Of a stretch of 64,000 nucleotides of DNA, positions 19,369 through 28,277 are shown in pieces; the first letter of the stretch is position 1, and each line of letters starts with the position of its first letter. The DNA is from Ch128b sp964527925. GTDB lineage: Bacteria; Bacteroidota; Ignavibacteria; Ch128b. The position numbers and the translations under genes were made by a program. A model generated the notes under the pieces. It did no database searches. It worked only from the letters and a program-made list of their open reading frames with translations, and was not told where the DNA came from. The stretch is from the NCBI GenBank assembly GCA_964527925.1, contig CAZGQO010000001.1:1-64000 (forward strand), given 5' to 3'.

Positions 19369-20409
19369 TTAAAGTGCAAATAACCAGAACACACTTAAAT
19401 AAACTGCTTCCTTAATTGAGTACCAGATTTTATTTGTAAAACTTAGTTCAAGCTTAGATCTGGCAACTTTAATATCCAGAGAAAGAAATTCAGCAATCTC
19501 AATTACACGTGGAAGATGAAATCTATCGCTAACCACAATAATCTTTTTCATTTGTATCGAATCAATAAGCACCTTTTTGATAAAGTGAATTTGTTCTAAA
19601 GTATTAGATGTTTGAGTTTCCGTTATTATATTTTTTTCAGGAATCCCTTTCGAGATAAGATAAAGTTTTCCTGCTTCACCTTCGGGAAGTTCGTTTGGTG
19701 CATTACCACCAGTTGTAACAATAAGGGGAGAAACTTTTTGATTGAACAGTTCTATTGATCTTTCCAGTCTCCCAGCAAAAACAGGGCTTGGTTGATTGCC
19801 TTTCCATACGGCAGCTCCAAGAACAACAACTGCATCGTACTTTTTACTCTGCGAATAATAGACCCTTTCATTTACTTTTGAAAATAGAATAATATGTATC
19901 AGAGCAATAAAACAGATTAATCCAAAACAAAAAAACGAGAGAAGAATAGCTTTTAAGTAGATGTAACTTTTAGACCTGATGGTTTTTAAGAAAAGAAAGT
20001 TTAATGTGATTAGCTTTACAAAGAAAAACATAAACCATAGAATTGTACCAACAGATTTCTCAAGTCTATAACTATCTTCAACAAATCTTTTAATTGCATA
20101 AAAGTCTCGGGAAAAAAGAATTGCAAGGATGATGAGTAAAAGTATTGAGACAAACAAAAAATTCAATACAATTTGTAAATCAAATAGTTTTAATCGATCA
20201 CGATAGAGAAGATTAAAAACCAAAATAAGCACGATTAATAAACTTAATATGAGGTTTATCAAATTTCCAGCGAAGAAAATATTTACTGAACTTAATTCCA
20301 GGTTATTTGTTCTTTGTTTTATTAGATACACAAAAAGTAGTGCAGCAAATTCCCCTGCTATACAAACAAAAATCAAAGATATTTTTTTCAAACTTTGGGA
20401 CCTAATCAA
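19369..20409 (-). CDS. Membrane protein with YdcF/SanA-type DUF218 domain
   Basis: 346 residues. The first half has about five hydrophobic segments. The second half (about 190-330) is a DUF218 domain with AVVVLGAAVWKGNQPSPVFA, RLERSIELF, TTGGNAPNE, SNTLEQIHF and VVSDRFHLPR. Members of this family (ElyC, SanA, YdcF) are associated with envelope integrity or undecaprenyl-phosphate metabolism, but the reaction is not established. The start overlaps the 3' end of the ABC ATPase gene by 8 nt, so the two are likely co-translated. Confidence 0.8.
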   Translation of the reverse strand: MIRSQSLKKISLIFVCIAGEFAALLFVYLIKQRTNNLELSSVNIFFAGNLINLILSLLIVLILVFNLLYRDRLKLFDLQIVLNFLFVSILLLIILAILFSRDFYAIKRFVEDSYRLEKSVGTILWFMFFFVKLITLNFLFLKTIRSKSYIYLKAILLSFFCFGLICFIALIHIILFSKVNERVYYSQSKKYDAVVVLGAAVWKGNQPSPVFAGRLERSIELFNQKVSPLIVTTGGNAPNELPEGEAGKLYLISKGIPEKNIITETQTSNTLEQIHFIKKVLIDSIQMKKIIVVSDRFHLPRVIEIAEFLSLDIKVARSKLELSFTNKIWYSIKEAVYLSVFWLFAL

Positions 20410-21196
20410 TTCTGGTCATCCCGGGTTTAATTATGATTTGAGAAACACCCATTTGCGAATCAAAGAGTACTTCATTTTCAATTTCAAAAATTTCTCGAAT
20501 AATCTTACTGGATAATTTCGAAGCAGGCTTGCAATCATATCGTATTTTACCATCTTTCAAAAAAAGAATTCTATCCGCATAAAATGAAGCAAGATTAATA
20601 TCATGGGAGACTGCTATTACAGTTTTGCCTTCGATTATTAAATTTTTCAATAAATCAAAAATTTGAATTTGATGTTTGAGATCGAGATGAGTATTTGGTT
20701 CATCGAGTAAAAGAATTTCGCTTTCCTGAACAAGAGATCTTGCGAGAATTACTTTTTGCAATTCACCGCCACTCAACTCAGTAATTTTCTTTTTTCTTAA
20801 ATGATCAATTTCAAATTTCTTTAAGATTTCATTCACTTTTTCAACATCACTTTTGCTTTCAAATCCTAAAAAGCCAAAGTATAAACTCCTTCCCATCATG
20901 ACAACATCATAAATTGTATAAGGATAGATGGAATAAAACTTTTGTGGAACATAACTAACTTTTTTATAAAAATCTTTAATATCAATATCAATGTACAGCT
21001 TGTTTTCAAGAAATAAATTACCTCTCGTTGGATTCAATAATCTTGCAAGAAGTTTGATTAATGTAGTTTTTCCAGAACCATTTGGACCAAGTATTATTGT
21101 TAGATCCTCTTGATTAAATGTGATATTTAAATTGTGTAGAATTTTCTTTTGAGGATTATCTCTGTAATAAAAACTTAGATTCTCTGTTCTTATCAT
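20402..21196 (-). CDS. ABC transporter ATPase, iron-siderophore/cobalamin type
   Basis: 264 residues with Walker A GPNGSGKTTLIK (about 38-49), signature LSGGELQKVILARSL, Walker B ILLLDEPNTHLDL and H-loop VSHDINL. The DEPNTHLDLKHQI wording resembles FecE/BtuD ATPases that power importers of ferric siderophores or vitamin B12. No permease or binding protein is encoded next to it here. It overlaps the DUF218 gene by 8 nt, so its membrane partners must be encoded elsewhere or it works with its neighbour. Confidence 0.88.
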   Translation of the reverse strand: MIRTENLSFYYRDNPQKKILHNLNITFNQEDLTIILGPNGSGKTTLIKLLARLLNPTRGNLFLENKLYIDIDIKDFYKKVSYVPQKFYSIYPYTIYDVVMMGRSLYFGFLGFESKSDVEKVNEILKKFEIDHLRKKKITELSGGELQKVILARSLVQESEILLLDEPNTHLDLKHQIQIFDLLKNLIIEGKTVIAVSHDINLASFYADRILFLKDGKIRYDCKPASKLSSKIIREIFEIENEVLFDSQMGVSQIIIKPGMTRID

Positions 21197-21250
21197 AAAA
21201 TCTTCATAAAGTCAATTCAATTTAATAAAAAATGAGATTTGATTATTTAT

Positions 21251-23269
21251 TCACTCTAAGTTTTGAAGCTGATCTGATGAAATAATTGGTGATTTGCAGG
21301 AAAAATCTTTACAAACATAAAGAGTTAATCGATCATTAACTGGAATTTTACCTTCAAGAAATGGAAAATCTAATTTAGAATTTTTGGTTTTAAAGAATAT
21401 ACTTTCTTCTGGACGATATGATTTAAGAATAAAATCTTTGAAATTAAGCAGTTCTGAATTTTCTGATCCCTCAACCAATATATACTCTGTTGATGGAATA
21501 AATTGAAGAAGTGCATTTGATAATAATTTTCCGCTGCCAAATGGATTATTTGAAAGGTTTGATATATATCTTTTTAAAAGCTTATTTCCTTTCTCAGTCA
21601 TGTCTGAATCATTAAATAATCTTCCAATTTTAATTAATATTTCTACCGCAATGGATGTTGATGAAGGTGTTGAATAATCATTCACATCAACTGTTCGATG
21701 CGGCAGGTTATTGCTTTGCTTTTGATAGATAACCACATTAGTTTCATCGTAAAATAAATCGATAGAAATTTTACTAAGTTCATAAGCTTTATTTAATAAT
21801 TCTTCGTCAAAAGTTATTTTATATAAATTCAATAATGCATTGATGAACAAAAAATAATCATCAGCAAATGCAGGAATTCTCGCCTCATCCTCAATGTAAG
21901 TGTGAAATAATTTGCTATCACCGATTAATCTTTCTTCAATAAATCTATAGATAGTTTTAGCAAGAACCAGAAAACTTTCATCCAGTGTAGACCTGTAAGC
22001 AAAGCAAAAACTTGAAAGAAGAAGTGAGTTTAAATCATTTAAAATTTTATTATCTCTTTCTGGCGGGACTCTTCGTTTTCTAAACTCAAAAAGTATTTTC
22101 CTGATTTCATCAAGTTTATTGATTAGATCTTGTTCGCTAAAATCTGGAATTCTTTTTTGAACTATTACACCTTTCGATTTTAGTTCATGAATTTCAATTA
22201 AATCATAATATTCAAAAAATAATTTCTGTTCGTCGCTTGAGAGTACTTCGGAGATTTCGTTTTTATACCAGATATAAAATTTTCCTTCTTCATTGTCAGA
22301 GTCAGCATCAAAAGAAGTAAAGAATGCACCATCAGAACCCCTCATCTCATTTTTTAAGAAATTTGTTGTTTGATAAAGTTTATAAATCAAGAAATCATTC
22401 TTTTCTATAAGAATTAGTTTCGATAAAACTTCAATAAGTTGAGCGTTATCGTACAACATTTTTTCGAAATGCGGCAGAATCCATTGATGATCAACAGTAT
22501 ATCGATGAAGTCCTCCACCAAGATGATCGTAAATTCCACCTGTTAATATTTTCAGAATGTTGTGCCGAACAATTTTTAATGCATCTTCCTCATGATAAAC
22601 AAGGTAATAATCAATTAAAAAATTTAAGAGCGGAAACATTGGAAATTTTGCACCACTTCCCCATCCGCCATTTTTCCAATCGTAACTTTCAGAAATTTTT
22701 TTATATGCTTGATGAACAATTGATTCGTTCAATTCCTGACTTTCATAACTTTTCAGAAACTGAAAATTGAATAGGTCTTCTACCTGATCTTTTACTTTTA
22801 ATAGTTCATCTTTTCGATTTTTATAAACATCAATAATTCCAAGTAAAACTTCTTTGAATGAACTTCTTCCAAATCTTGGAGTCGGCGGAAAATATGTTCC
22901 ACCATAAAAAGGAGTTTTATCAGGTAACAGAAAGAGATTCAATGGCCAGCCGCCGCTTCCAGAAATTGCAGTTACATAAGTCATGTAATAGTTATCAACA
23001 TCAGGATTCTCTTCTTTATCAACTTTAATTGAGATAAAATTTTCGTTTAGAATTTTTGCAATCTCTTCATCTTCAAAAGATTCTTTTTCCATCACATGAC
23101 ACCAGTGACAGGCGCTATAACCAATACTCAAAAATACAGGTTTATCTTCTCTTTTAGCCCTTTCAAAAGCTTCTTCGCACCATGGATACCAGTCGATGGG
23201 GTTGTAAGCATGTTGTTGAAGATAAAGGCTCTTTTCATTTATTAAACGGTTTGGTTTCCTTGTGTTCAT
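21251..23269 (-). CDS. DUF255 thioredoxin-domain protein (YyaL/SPATA20 family)
   Basis: The open frame runs to 23404, but similarity to the family begins at the ATG at 23269 (MNTRKPNRLINEKSLYLQQH), so that start is preferred, giving 672 residues. The N-terminal thioredoxin-like domain contains GYSACHWCHVMEKESFEDE with the CxxC motif and VDKEENPDVD. The remainder is an (alpha/alpha)6 glycosidase-like barrel with WGSGAKFPMFP, GGIYDHLGGGLHRYTVD and HFEKMLYDNAQL. The biochemical activity of this widespread family is not established. The 190 nt between its start and the first tRNA probably hold its promoter. Confidence 0.88.
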   Translation of the reverse strand: MNTRKPNRLINEKSLYLQQHAYNPIDWYPWCEEAFERAKREDKPVFLSIGYSACHWCHVMEKESFEDEEIAKILNENFISIKVDKEENPDVDNYYMTYVTAISGSGGWPLNLFLLPDKTPFYGGTYFPPTPRFGRSSFKEVLLGIIDVYKNRKDELLKVKDQVEDLFNFQFLKSYESQELNESIVHQAYKKISESYDWKNGGWGSGAKFPMFPLLNFLIDYYLVYHEEDALKIVRHNILKILTGGIYDHLGGGLHRYTVDHQWILPHFEKMLYDNAQLIEVLSKLILIEKNDFLIYKLYQTTNFLKNEMRGSDGAFFTSFDADSDNEEGKFYIWYKNEISEVLSSDEQKLFFEYYDLIEIHELKSKGVIVQKRIPDFSEQDLINKLDEIRKILFEFRKRRVPPERDNKILNDLNSLLLSSFCFAYRSTLDESFLVLAKTIYRFIEERLIGDSKLFHTYIEDEARIPAFADDYFLFINALLNLYKITFDEELLNKAYELSKISIDLFYDETNVVIYQKQSNNLPHRTVDVNDYSTPSSTSIAVEILIKIGRLFNDSDMTEKGNKLLKRYISNLSNNPFGSGKLLSNALLQFIPSTEYILVEGSENSELLNFKDFILKSYRPEESIFFKTKNSKLDFPFLEGKIPVNDRLTLYVCKDFSCKSPIISSDQLQNLE

Positions 23270-23461
23270 AGAATTAGTTTTTGATTTAAGATAATTAAAA
23301 TCATAAAGATGAATTAAGAAAAAATAAATCTCTAAATTGACTCTTTGAAAAATATTTCGAATTTGAATAAGTGAATTTATGAAAGTGAACTTGCTTGAAT
23401 TCACGCTATCTTTTATATTTGCAGTGCATTTGAAATAAATTCGTTCTTAAAATTCTGTTAT

Positions 23462-23534
23462 GCGGGAATAGCTCAGTTGGTAGAGCGTCACCTTGCCAAG
23501 GTGAATGTCGCGGGTTCGAGTCCCGTTTCCCGCT
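23462..23534 (+). tRNA. tRNA-Gly (anticodon GCC)
   Basis: A 73-nt cloverleaf. The acceptor arm GCGGGAA pairs with TTCCCGC, the D-stem is GCTC/GAGC, the anticodon stem TCACC/GGTGA encloses loop TTGCCAA, and the T-arm is GCGGG-TTCGAGT-CCCGT. CCA is not encoded. It is followed by tRNA-Cys on the same strand. Confidence 0.97.
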
Positions 23535-23543
23535 CAAGTTTTC

Positions 23544-23578
23544 AAATCCCGATAGAAAACTTAAAAATATCGGGATTT
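23544..23578 (+). terminator. 11-bp hairpin between the two tRNA genes
   Basis: AAATCCCGATA and TATCGGGATTT form a perfect 11-bp stem around a 13-nt loop, followed by a weak T-rich stretch (TGTAGTTTT). It could attenuate or terminate after tRNA-Gly, or serve as a processing signal in a dicistronic tRNA precursor. Confidence 0.5.
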
Positions 23579-23607
23579 GTAGTTTTAAAATAAGAATTTG
23601 ACAATTT

Positions 23608-23680
23608 GGCGCGGTACCCAAGTGGCTAAGGGAGAGGTCTGCAAAACCTTTATTCGCCGGTTCGAATCCGGCCCGCGCCT
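23608..23680 (+). tRNA. tRNA-Cys (anticodon GCA)
   Basis: A 73-nt cloverleaf. The acceptor GGCGCGG pairs with CCGCGCC, the anticodon stem GAGGT/ACCTT encloses loop CTGCAAA, and the T-arm is GCCGG-TTCGAAT-CCGGC. CCA is not encoded. It is on the + strand although flanking protein genes are on the - strand. Confidence 0.96.
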
Positions 23681-23690
23681 CAGAATTAAA

Positions 23691-23727
23691 AAGGGATAAT
23701 AAGTTAATTGAACTTATTATCCCTTTT
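23691..23727 (+). terminator. Strong intrinsic terminator after tRNA-Cys
   Basis: AAGGGATAATAAGTT and AACTTATTATCCCTT form a perfect 15-bp stem with a 5-nt loop, followed by TT. It lies 11 nt after tRNA-Cys. The symmetrical stem may also stop transcription of the baeRF gene arriving on the - strand. Confidence 0.85.
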
Positions 23728-23762
23728 GTGCTTTTAAAAATTACAACAGTTCAATTACAAAA

Positions 23763-24830
23763 TTAGTAACGCAAGATTGCACCCATTCTCTGATAATCTT
23801 TCAATTTACCTTCATCATAAAAATATATTTTCCCTTTTTGTTTGAAAACAATCTCAATGATTTCATCGACTAAGTCTTCAATTAAAAAAGGATCATTTGT
23901 ATCAGAAACAAGAACAGGTTGATCACCTTCGAATTTTGCTGGTTGATGATAATTTTCCTCAACAAGAAGAACTTCAACTCTTCCTTGATTTGAAAGATTC
24001 CAGATATCCAATATTCCTGTGGCAGATTTTTGTTTGCCAAAATTTTCGATAAATTCTTTGAAGACTTCTTCACGTTTTTTCTCAAGATACTTTGAAATTA
24101 TTACGGCTGATTCTTTTCCAAGTTTATGAACATCATTTTTATCGAAGCTGCCCTCGATTTTGCCAGCAATATTTTTGTAATCAGTTATCTGTTCAAATAA
24201 AGATGTTAATTTATTTATACCTGCAACAATTAATGGTAGATTTTCATTATGATATTTCTTAAAGTAACGATCTACTTCTCGAACGAACTGTCTATACTTT
24301 TCCAGCTGTGCAGATTCGTAAGCATATCGATTTGGTTCTTCGGATAAATCAACCACATCTTCAATTGAAAATGGGAGATTTTCATCATTAACAGCCTCTA
24401 AGTTTTCACCGTAGCCTTTAAAAAGAATGGTTTCTTTTTCGTTGATATTGAGCACAAAATATTCGATTGTTCGATTGAATTGTTTAATCAGGTACTTGGT
24501 CTCGAAAGTATCATCAACAACAATTAAAGTTGGGACAGGGAATGGGAATTTCAAATAGAAACTTCTCTTAGGATTTACAAAAATTCCCAGTCCATCACTC
24601 ATATGTTTGAAATCAAGTTCCTGAGTTATTTCATTAACTTTTTGCAATAGTTCATCAGCTTCTTTTTTCGAAACTTTGTGTTTTAATTTCTCCTCTAATT
24701 CTTTAATCAAATTTTTTAATAGAATTTTATCTTTTTCACCATCAGTTGTAATTCTTGTCGTAGGCATCAAGATTGTGATTGATGGGTAAATAATTTCATT
24801 TTGAAGTTGAAGGATTTCTTTTTTTAGCAT
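23763..24830 (-). CDS. baeRF family 3-like protein (bacterial eRF1/Vms1-related)
   Basis: 355 residues from the ATG at 24830, which has an AAGGAGG ribosome-binding site; the frame extends 15 codons upstream without support. The opening YPSITILMPTTRI, then KDKILLKNLIKELEEKL and MSDGLGIFVNPKRSFYLKFP, followed by a C-terminal eRF1-domain-3-like end (YFYDEGKLKDYQRMGAILRY), resemble bacterial archaeo-eukaryotic release-factor-like proteins. The family is predicted from sequence to act at the ribosome, in rescue or peptidyl-tRNA hydrolysis; function here is inference. A GGQ motif of true class I release factors is not visible. Confidence 0.72.
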   Translation of the reverse strand: MLKKEILQLQNEIIYPSITILMPTTRITTDGEKDKILLKNLIKELEEKLKHKVSKKEADELLQKVNEITQELDFKHMSDGLGIFVNPKRSFYLKFPFPVPTLIVVDDTFETKYLIKQFNRTIEYFVLNINEKETILFKGYGENLEAVNDENLPFSIEDVVDLSEEPNRYAYESAQLEKYRQFVREVDRYFKKYHNENLPLIVAGINKLTSLFEQITDYKNIAGKIEGSFDKNDVHKLGKESAVIISKYLEKKREEVFKEFIENFGKQKSATGILDIWNLSNQGRVEVLLVEENYHQPAKFEGDQPVLVSDTNDPFLIEDLVDEIIEIVFKQKGKIYFYDEGKLKDYQRMGAILRY

Positions 24831-24860
24831 ATTGGACCTCCTTCCTTTTGAATTAAAGAT

Positions 24861-24893
24861 AAAAAACCCTCGCAAATATAAAAGCGAGGGTTT
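24861..24893 (-). terminator. Intrinsic terminator downstream of serC
   Basis: Read on the - strand, AAACCCTCGC and GCGAGGGTTT form a 10-bp stem with a 10-nt loop, followed by further T residues. It lies about 17 nt beyond the serC stop and before the strong ribosome-binding site of the baeRF gene, so it ends the DUF1015-serC transcript. Confidence 0.88.
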
Positions 24894-24909
24894 CTGAAAT
24901 TAAAAACTG

Positions 24910-25998
24910 TTAAGAATTGTTATTCTGAAAATCTTTCATAAAATCAACAAGAACTTTCACGCCTTCCAGTGGAAATGCATTATAAATTGATGCTCGTAAA
25001 CCGCCCACAGAACGATGTCCTTTTAATCCAACAAGTTCATTTTCCGTTGCTTCTTTCACAAATTTCTTTTCCAATTCTTCATTTGGAAGTCTGAAAGTTA
25101 TGTTCATTTTTGAACGGCTGTCTTTTTCAGCATGACCTCTATAAAATCCATTTGAATTATCAATTGCATCGTAAATCATCTGAGCTTTTTGTTGATTAAT
25201 TTTTGCGATTGCATCAAGTCCGCCAAGATTAAGTAACCATTTCACTACCAATCCAACAATGTAAATTCCAAATACAGGCGGTGTGTTGTAGAGCGAATTA
25301 TTCTCAGCATGAATTTTATAATTCAACATCGTGTGTAATGAGTCCTGGGATCTTTTGAGTAAATCTTCACGGATGATTACAATTGTAACTCCTGCAGGAC
25401 CAAGATTTTTTTGTGCACCGCCATAAATCAATCCAAATTTACTAACATCGAAAGGATATGAAAACAAATCAGAACTCATATCGCAGACAAGTGGAACATT
25501 CCCAACTTCTGGAATATAATCCCATTCGGTTCCATAAATAGTGTTGTTGGAAGTGTAATGAACATAAGAAGCCTCTGGATCAAGTTTTAATTCATTTTGT
25601 CTTGGAATTCTTTTGAAATTCTCTTCTTCGGTTGAAGCTGCGATATTAACAGTTCCTACTCGTTTAGCTTCTTTGACTGCTTTTTTACTCCATGAACCGG
25701 TCACGATATAATCTGCTTTATTTTTTGGCGGCATTAAATTCAAAGGAACCATTGAGAATTGCAAACTTGCACCTCCACCCAGAAAAAGAATTTTGTAATT
25801 CAATGGAATATTGGCAAGCTTACGAATATTCTCGATACATTCATTCAAAATATTTTCGAATGTTGACGAACGATGACTGATCTCAAGAATTGACATTCCA
25901 ACACCTGGCAAACCCATCAAATTTTTTTGTACTTCTTGCAATACTGGTTCAGGAAGAACCGCAGGACCGGGATTAAAGTTATAGACTCGTTTTACCAT
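24910..25998 (-). CDS. serC: Phosphoserine aminotransferase
   Basis: 362-residue PLP-dependent class V aminotransferase that converts 3-phosphohydroxypyruvate to phosphoserine in serine synthesis. The start VYNFNPGPAVLPEPVLQ and SILEISHRSS are family signatures. The PLP lysine lies in YGGAQKNLGPAGV (about K195), and the C-terminal LKGHRSVGGLRASIYNAFP is typical. It follows the DUF1015 gene by 17 nt and is followed by a terminator, so the pair is probably an operon. Confidence 0.96.
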   Translation of the reverse strand: MVKRVYNFNPGPAVLPEPVLQEVQKNLMGLPGVGMSILEISHRSSTFENILNECIENIRKLANIPLNYKILFLGGGASLQFSMVPLNLMPPKNKADYIVTGSWSKKAVKEAKRVGTVNIAASTEEENFKRIPRQNELKLDPEASYVHYTSNNTIYGTEWDYIPEVGNVPLVCDMSSDLFSYPFDVSKFGLIYGGAQKNLGPAGVTIVIIREDLLKRSQDSLHTMLNYKIHAENNSLYNTPPVFGIYIVGLVVKWLLNLGGLDAIAKINQQKAQMIYDAIDNSNGFYRGHAEKDSRSKMNITFRLPNEELEKKFVKEATENELVGLKGHRSVGGLRASIYNAFPLEGVKVLVDFMKDFQNNNS

Positions 25999-26015
25999 TT
26001 TAACCTCTCTTTATG

Positions 26016-27251
26016 TTAAATTAGGTGAATTAATAAACCATCTCGGAGTTTTGGTTCAAACCAGGTTGATTTTGGAGGCATAATCTCCCCTGCATCTGAT
26101 ATGTTCATCAAATCTTCAACTGTTACCGGATACATTGAAAATGCAACAGCAGCTTTTCCCGAATTGACCAATCTTTCCAGTTCTTTCGTTCCTCTTATTC
26201 CTCCAACAAAATCTATATTTTTACTTGTTCTCGGATCATCAATATTTAAGACAGGATTGAGTAAATAATTTTGTAAAATGCTTACATCCAGATTTTCTCC
26301 GTATGTTTTTCCTTCCTGAACATTCTCGTTTGGAGTTAGCAAATACCATTTTTTATCTAAATACATGCAAAATGTTCTTCGTTCTTTTGGTTCACTATAA
26401 TTAACTGACTGAACATTAAAATTGGTTTCTACTTTCTTTAAAAACTCATCTTTAGTCATTCCATTTAGAGAATAGACTATCCTATTATAGGGTAAAATTT
26501 TTAATTGGGATGCCGGGAATAGTACTCCGAGAAAATAGTTGTATTCTTCATCACAAGTATGATTTGTATTTTGTTCTTTTTTGACTGTCCTCGATCTTGA
26601 TGCACTGGCAGCTCTGTGATGTCCATCAGCGATGTAGATTTTATTTACATTCTTAATTTCATCAATGATCTTTTGATTATACTCCTCAGGAATAATCCAA
26701 ATTCGGTGAACAACGCCATCTTTAGCAATGAAATCATAAATTGGTGCAAATCGCATTTTAATTTCATCAACCATTTTATTTATTGAATCCAAATCTCTGT
26801 AAATTAAAAAGACTGGACCAGTTTGAGCGGATGTTGTTAAAATATGTTTTGTTCTATCGTCTTCTTTGTCTTTTCTTGTCTTTTCATGTTTAAGGATTAC
26901 ATTATTGTCATAATCATCAACAGCAAAAGTTGCTGCAATCCCTGTTTGGATATGTTCTCCCATTCTCATTTGATAGAGATAAAATCTCTCGGATTGCTCC
27001 TGAACAAGCGGAGCTTCTTCAATAATTCTTTCTAAATTCTTTTTTGCAAGTTGATAGACTTCTTCCGAGTATGGATCAACAGTTGCTAGTAATTCAATTT
27101 CAGATCTTGTAACTCTGAGAAATGAAATCGGATTACCTTCAGCTAACTCAAATGCTTCTTCTCTATTTACAACATCATAAGGAACACTTGCAACGAGATG
27201 GGCAACATTTTTTTCAGGACGGAGAGCTTTGAAGGGTTTGATAACTGCCAT
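26016..27251 (-). CDS. DUF1015 family protein
   Basis: 411 residues beginning MAVIKPFKALRPEKNVAHLVASVPYDVVN, the usual DUF1015 opening. The conserved YIADGHHRAASASR lies near residue 205 and PPKSTWFEPKLRDGLLIHLI closes the protein. The DUF1015 family commonly neighbours serC or serA, but its reaction is unknown. No signal peptide or membrane segment is visible, so it is probably cytoplasmic. The gene is 17 nt upstream of serC. Confidence 0.88.
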   Translation of the reverse strand: MAVIKPFKALRPEKNVAHLVASVPYDVVNREEAFELAEGNPISFLRVTRSEIELLATVDPYSEEVYQLAKKNLERIIEEAPLVQEQSERFYLYQMRMGEHIQTGIAATFAVDDYDNNVILKHEKTRKDKEDDRTKHILTTSAQTGPVFLIYRDLDSINKMVDEIKMRFAPIYDFIAKDGVVHRIWIIPEEYNQKIIDEIKNVNKIYIADGHHRAASASRSRTVKKEQNTNHTCDEEYNYFLGVLFPASQLKILPYNRIVYSLNGMTKDEFLKKVETNFNVQSVNYSEPKERRTFCMYLDKKWYLLTPNENVQEGKTYGENLDVSILQNYLLNPVLNIDDPRTSKNIDFVGGIRGTKELERLVNSGKAAVAFSMYPVTVEDLMNISDAGEIMPPKSTWFEPKLRDGLLIHLI

Positions 27252-27360
27252 GATTCACCTGTATTTTTTTACTTTTATTACAAAAATCGTAAAAAATAGA
27301 ATTAGATTCTAATCATTGAATTAAACGGTAGCTGGTAGGGAAATTTGGGGTGTGAATTTG

Positions 27361-27433
27361 AGCGGGCGACGGGATTCGAACCCGCGACCCTCAGCTTGGG
27401 AAGCTGGTACTCTACCAACTGAGCTACGCCCGC
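27361..27433 (-). tRNA. tRNA-Gly (anticodon CCC)
   Basis: Read on the - strand, GCGGGCG pairs with CGCCCGC in the acceptor arm, the anticodon stem CCAGC/GCTGA (outermost pair mismatched C-A) encloses loop TTCCCAA, and the T-arm is GCGGG-TTCGAAT-CCCGT. Anticodon CCC reads GGG. CCA is not encoded. Confidence 0.94.
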
Positions 27434-27511
27434 ATGTTTTCAATCTAACTTTTTCCGTTACAATCTTAAAAAAATTTTTATTGCTTCTCAATTGATGAAA
27501 AAAAGAATTAG

Positions 27512-28267
27512 TTATTTCTTTTTGTCCTTCTTCAAAAATGGTTTTATTAATTCAATTGGAATTGGAAATATCGTGGTCGAATTTTTTTCACTTGCAACTT
27601 CGCTCAATGTTTGAAGAAATCTTAATTGAACCGCTACTGGGTGGTCTTCAATAATTTGAGCTGCCTCTTTTAATTTCTGACTCGCCTGAAATTCTCCTTC
27701 AGCATGAATAATCTTTGCTCTTCTTTCTCGTTCAGCTTCAGCCTGTCGAGCCATTGCTCTTTGCATTTCAATTGGTAAATCGACATGTTTTATCTCAACA
27801 TTCGATACCTTAATTCCCCACGGTTCTGTCTGATGGTCAATAATTTTTTGTAATTCACGATTTATTTTGTCTCGTTCTGCAAGTAATTCATCAAGTTGTG
27901 ATTGACCTAAAACACTTCGTAAGGTTGTTTGTGATAATTGTGATGTGGCGTTCAAGTAATCTTCAACTTCGACTATTGCTTTTTCTGCCTGGACAACTCT
28001 AAAATAAACCACAGCATTGACTTTCAACGAAACATTATCTTTAGTGATAATATCTTGTGGCGGAACATCCATTACAATTGTTCTTAAACTCACCCTGACC
28101 ATTCTATCAACAAGTGGAATGAGTAAAACTAAGCCTGGTCCTTTTGCTCCTATTAATCGACCAAGCCGGAAAACAACACCTCTCTCATACTCCCTCAAAA
28201 TTTTTACAGCACTTGAAAGGATAAGAATTACAAAAAATATGATTGTAAATAGTATAGGTGATAACAT
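27512..28267 (-). CDS. Slipin, SPFH/stomatin-like membrane protein
   Basis: 251 residues: one N-terminal hydrophobic hairpin (about 4-22), then an SPFH domain with EYERGVVFRLGRLIGAKGPG, VDVPPQDIITKDNVSL-type wording and LRSVLGQSQLDELLAERDKI. An Arg/Glu/Ala-rich coiled region follows at about 165-205 (MQRAMARQAEAERERRAKII). Slipins form membrane assemblies and are usually paired with NfeD; the nfeD gene ends 10 nt upstream. A GAGGAGGT ribosome-binding site supports the start. Confidence 0.92.
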   Translation of the reverse strand: MLSPILFTIIFFVILILSSAVKILREYERGVVFRLGRLIGAKGPGLVLLIPLVDRMVRVSLRTIVMDVPPQDIITKDNVSLKVNAVVYFRVVQAEKAIVEVEDYLNATSQLSQTTLRSVLGQSQLDELLAERDKINRELQKIIDHQTEPWGIKVSNVEIKHVDLPIEMQRAMARQAEAERERRAKIIHAEGEFQASQKLKEAAQIIEDHPVAVQLRFLQTLSEVASEKNSTTIFPIPIELIKPFLKKDKKK

Positions 28268-28277
28268 TTTAACCTCC

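Noticed and set aside
23406..23621. 71-codon - strand frame
   Set aside because: It is the antisense of tRNA-Gly; the SNPRHSPWQGDALPTEL-like peptide is a well-known false product of tRNA sequence.
23544..23727. Inverted repeats near the tRNAs as insertion-sequence ends or attachment sites
   Set aside because: tRNA genes are common integration targets, but no integrase, transposase or duplicated tRNA 3' end is present; the repeats are ordinary transcription hairpins.
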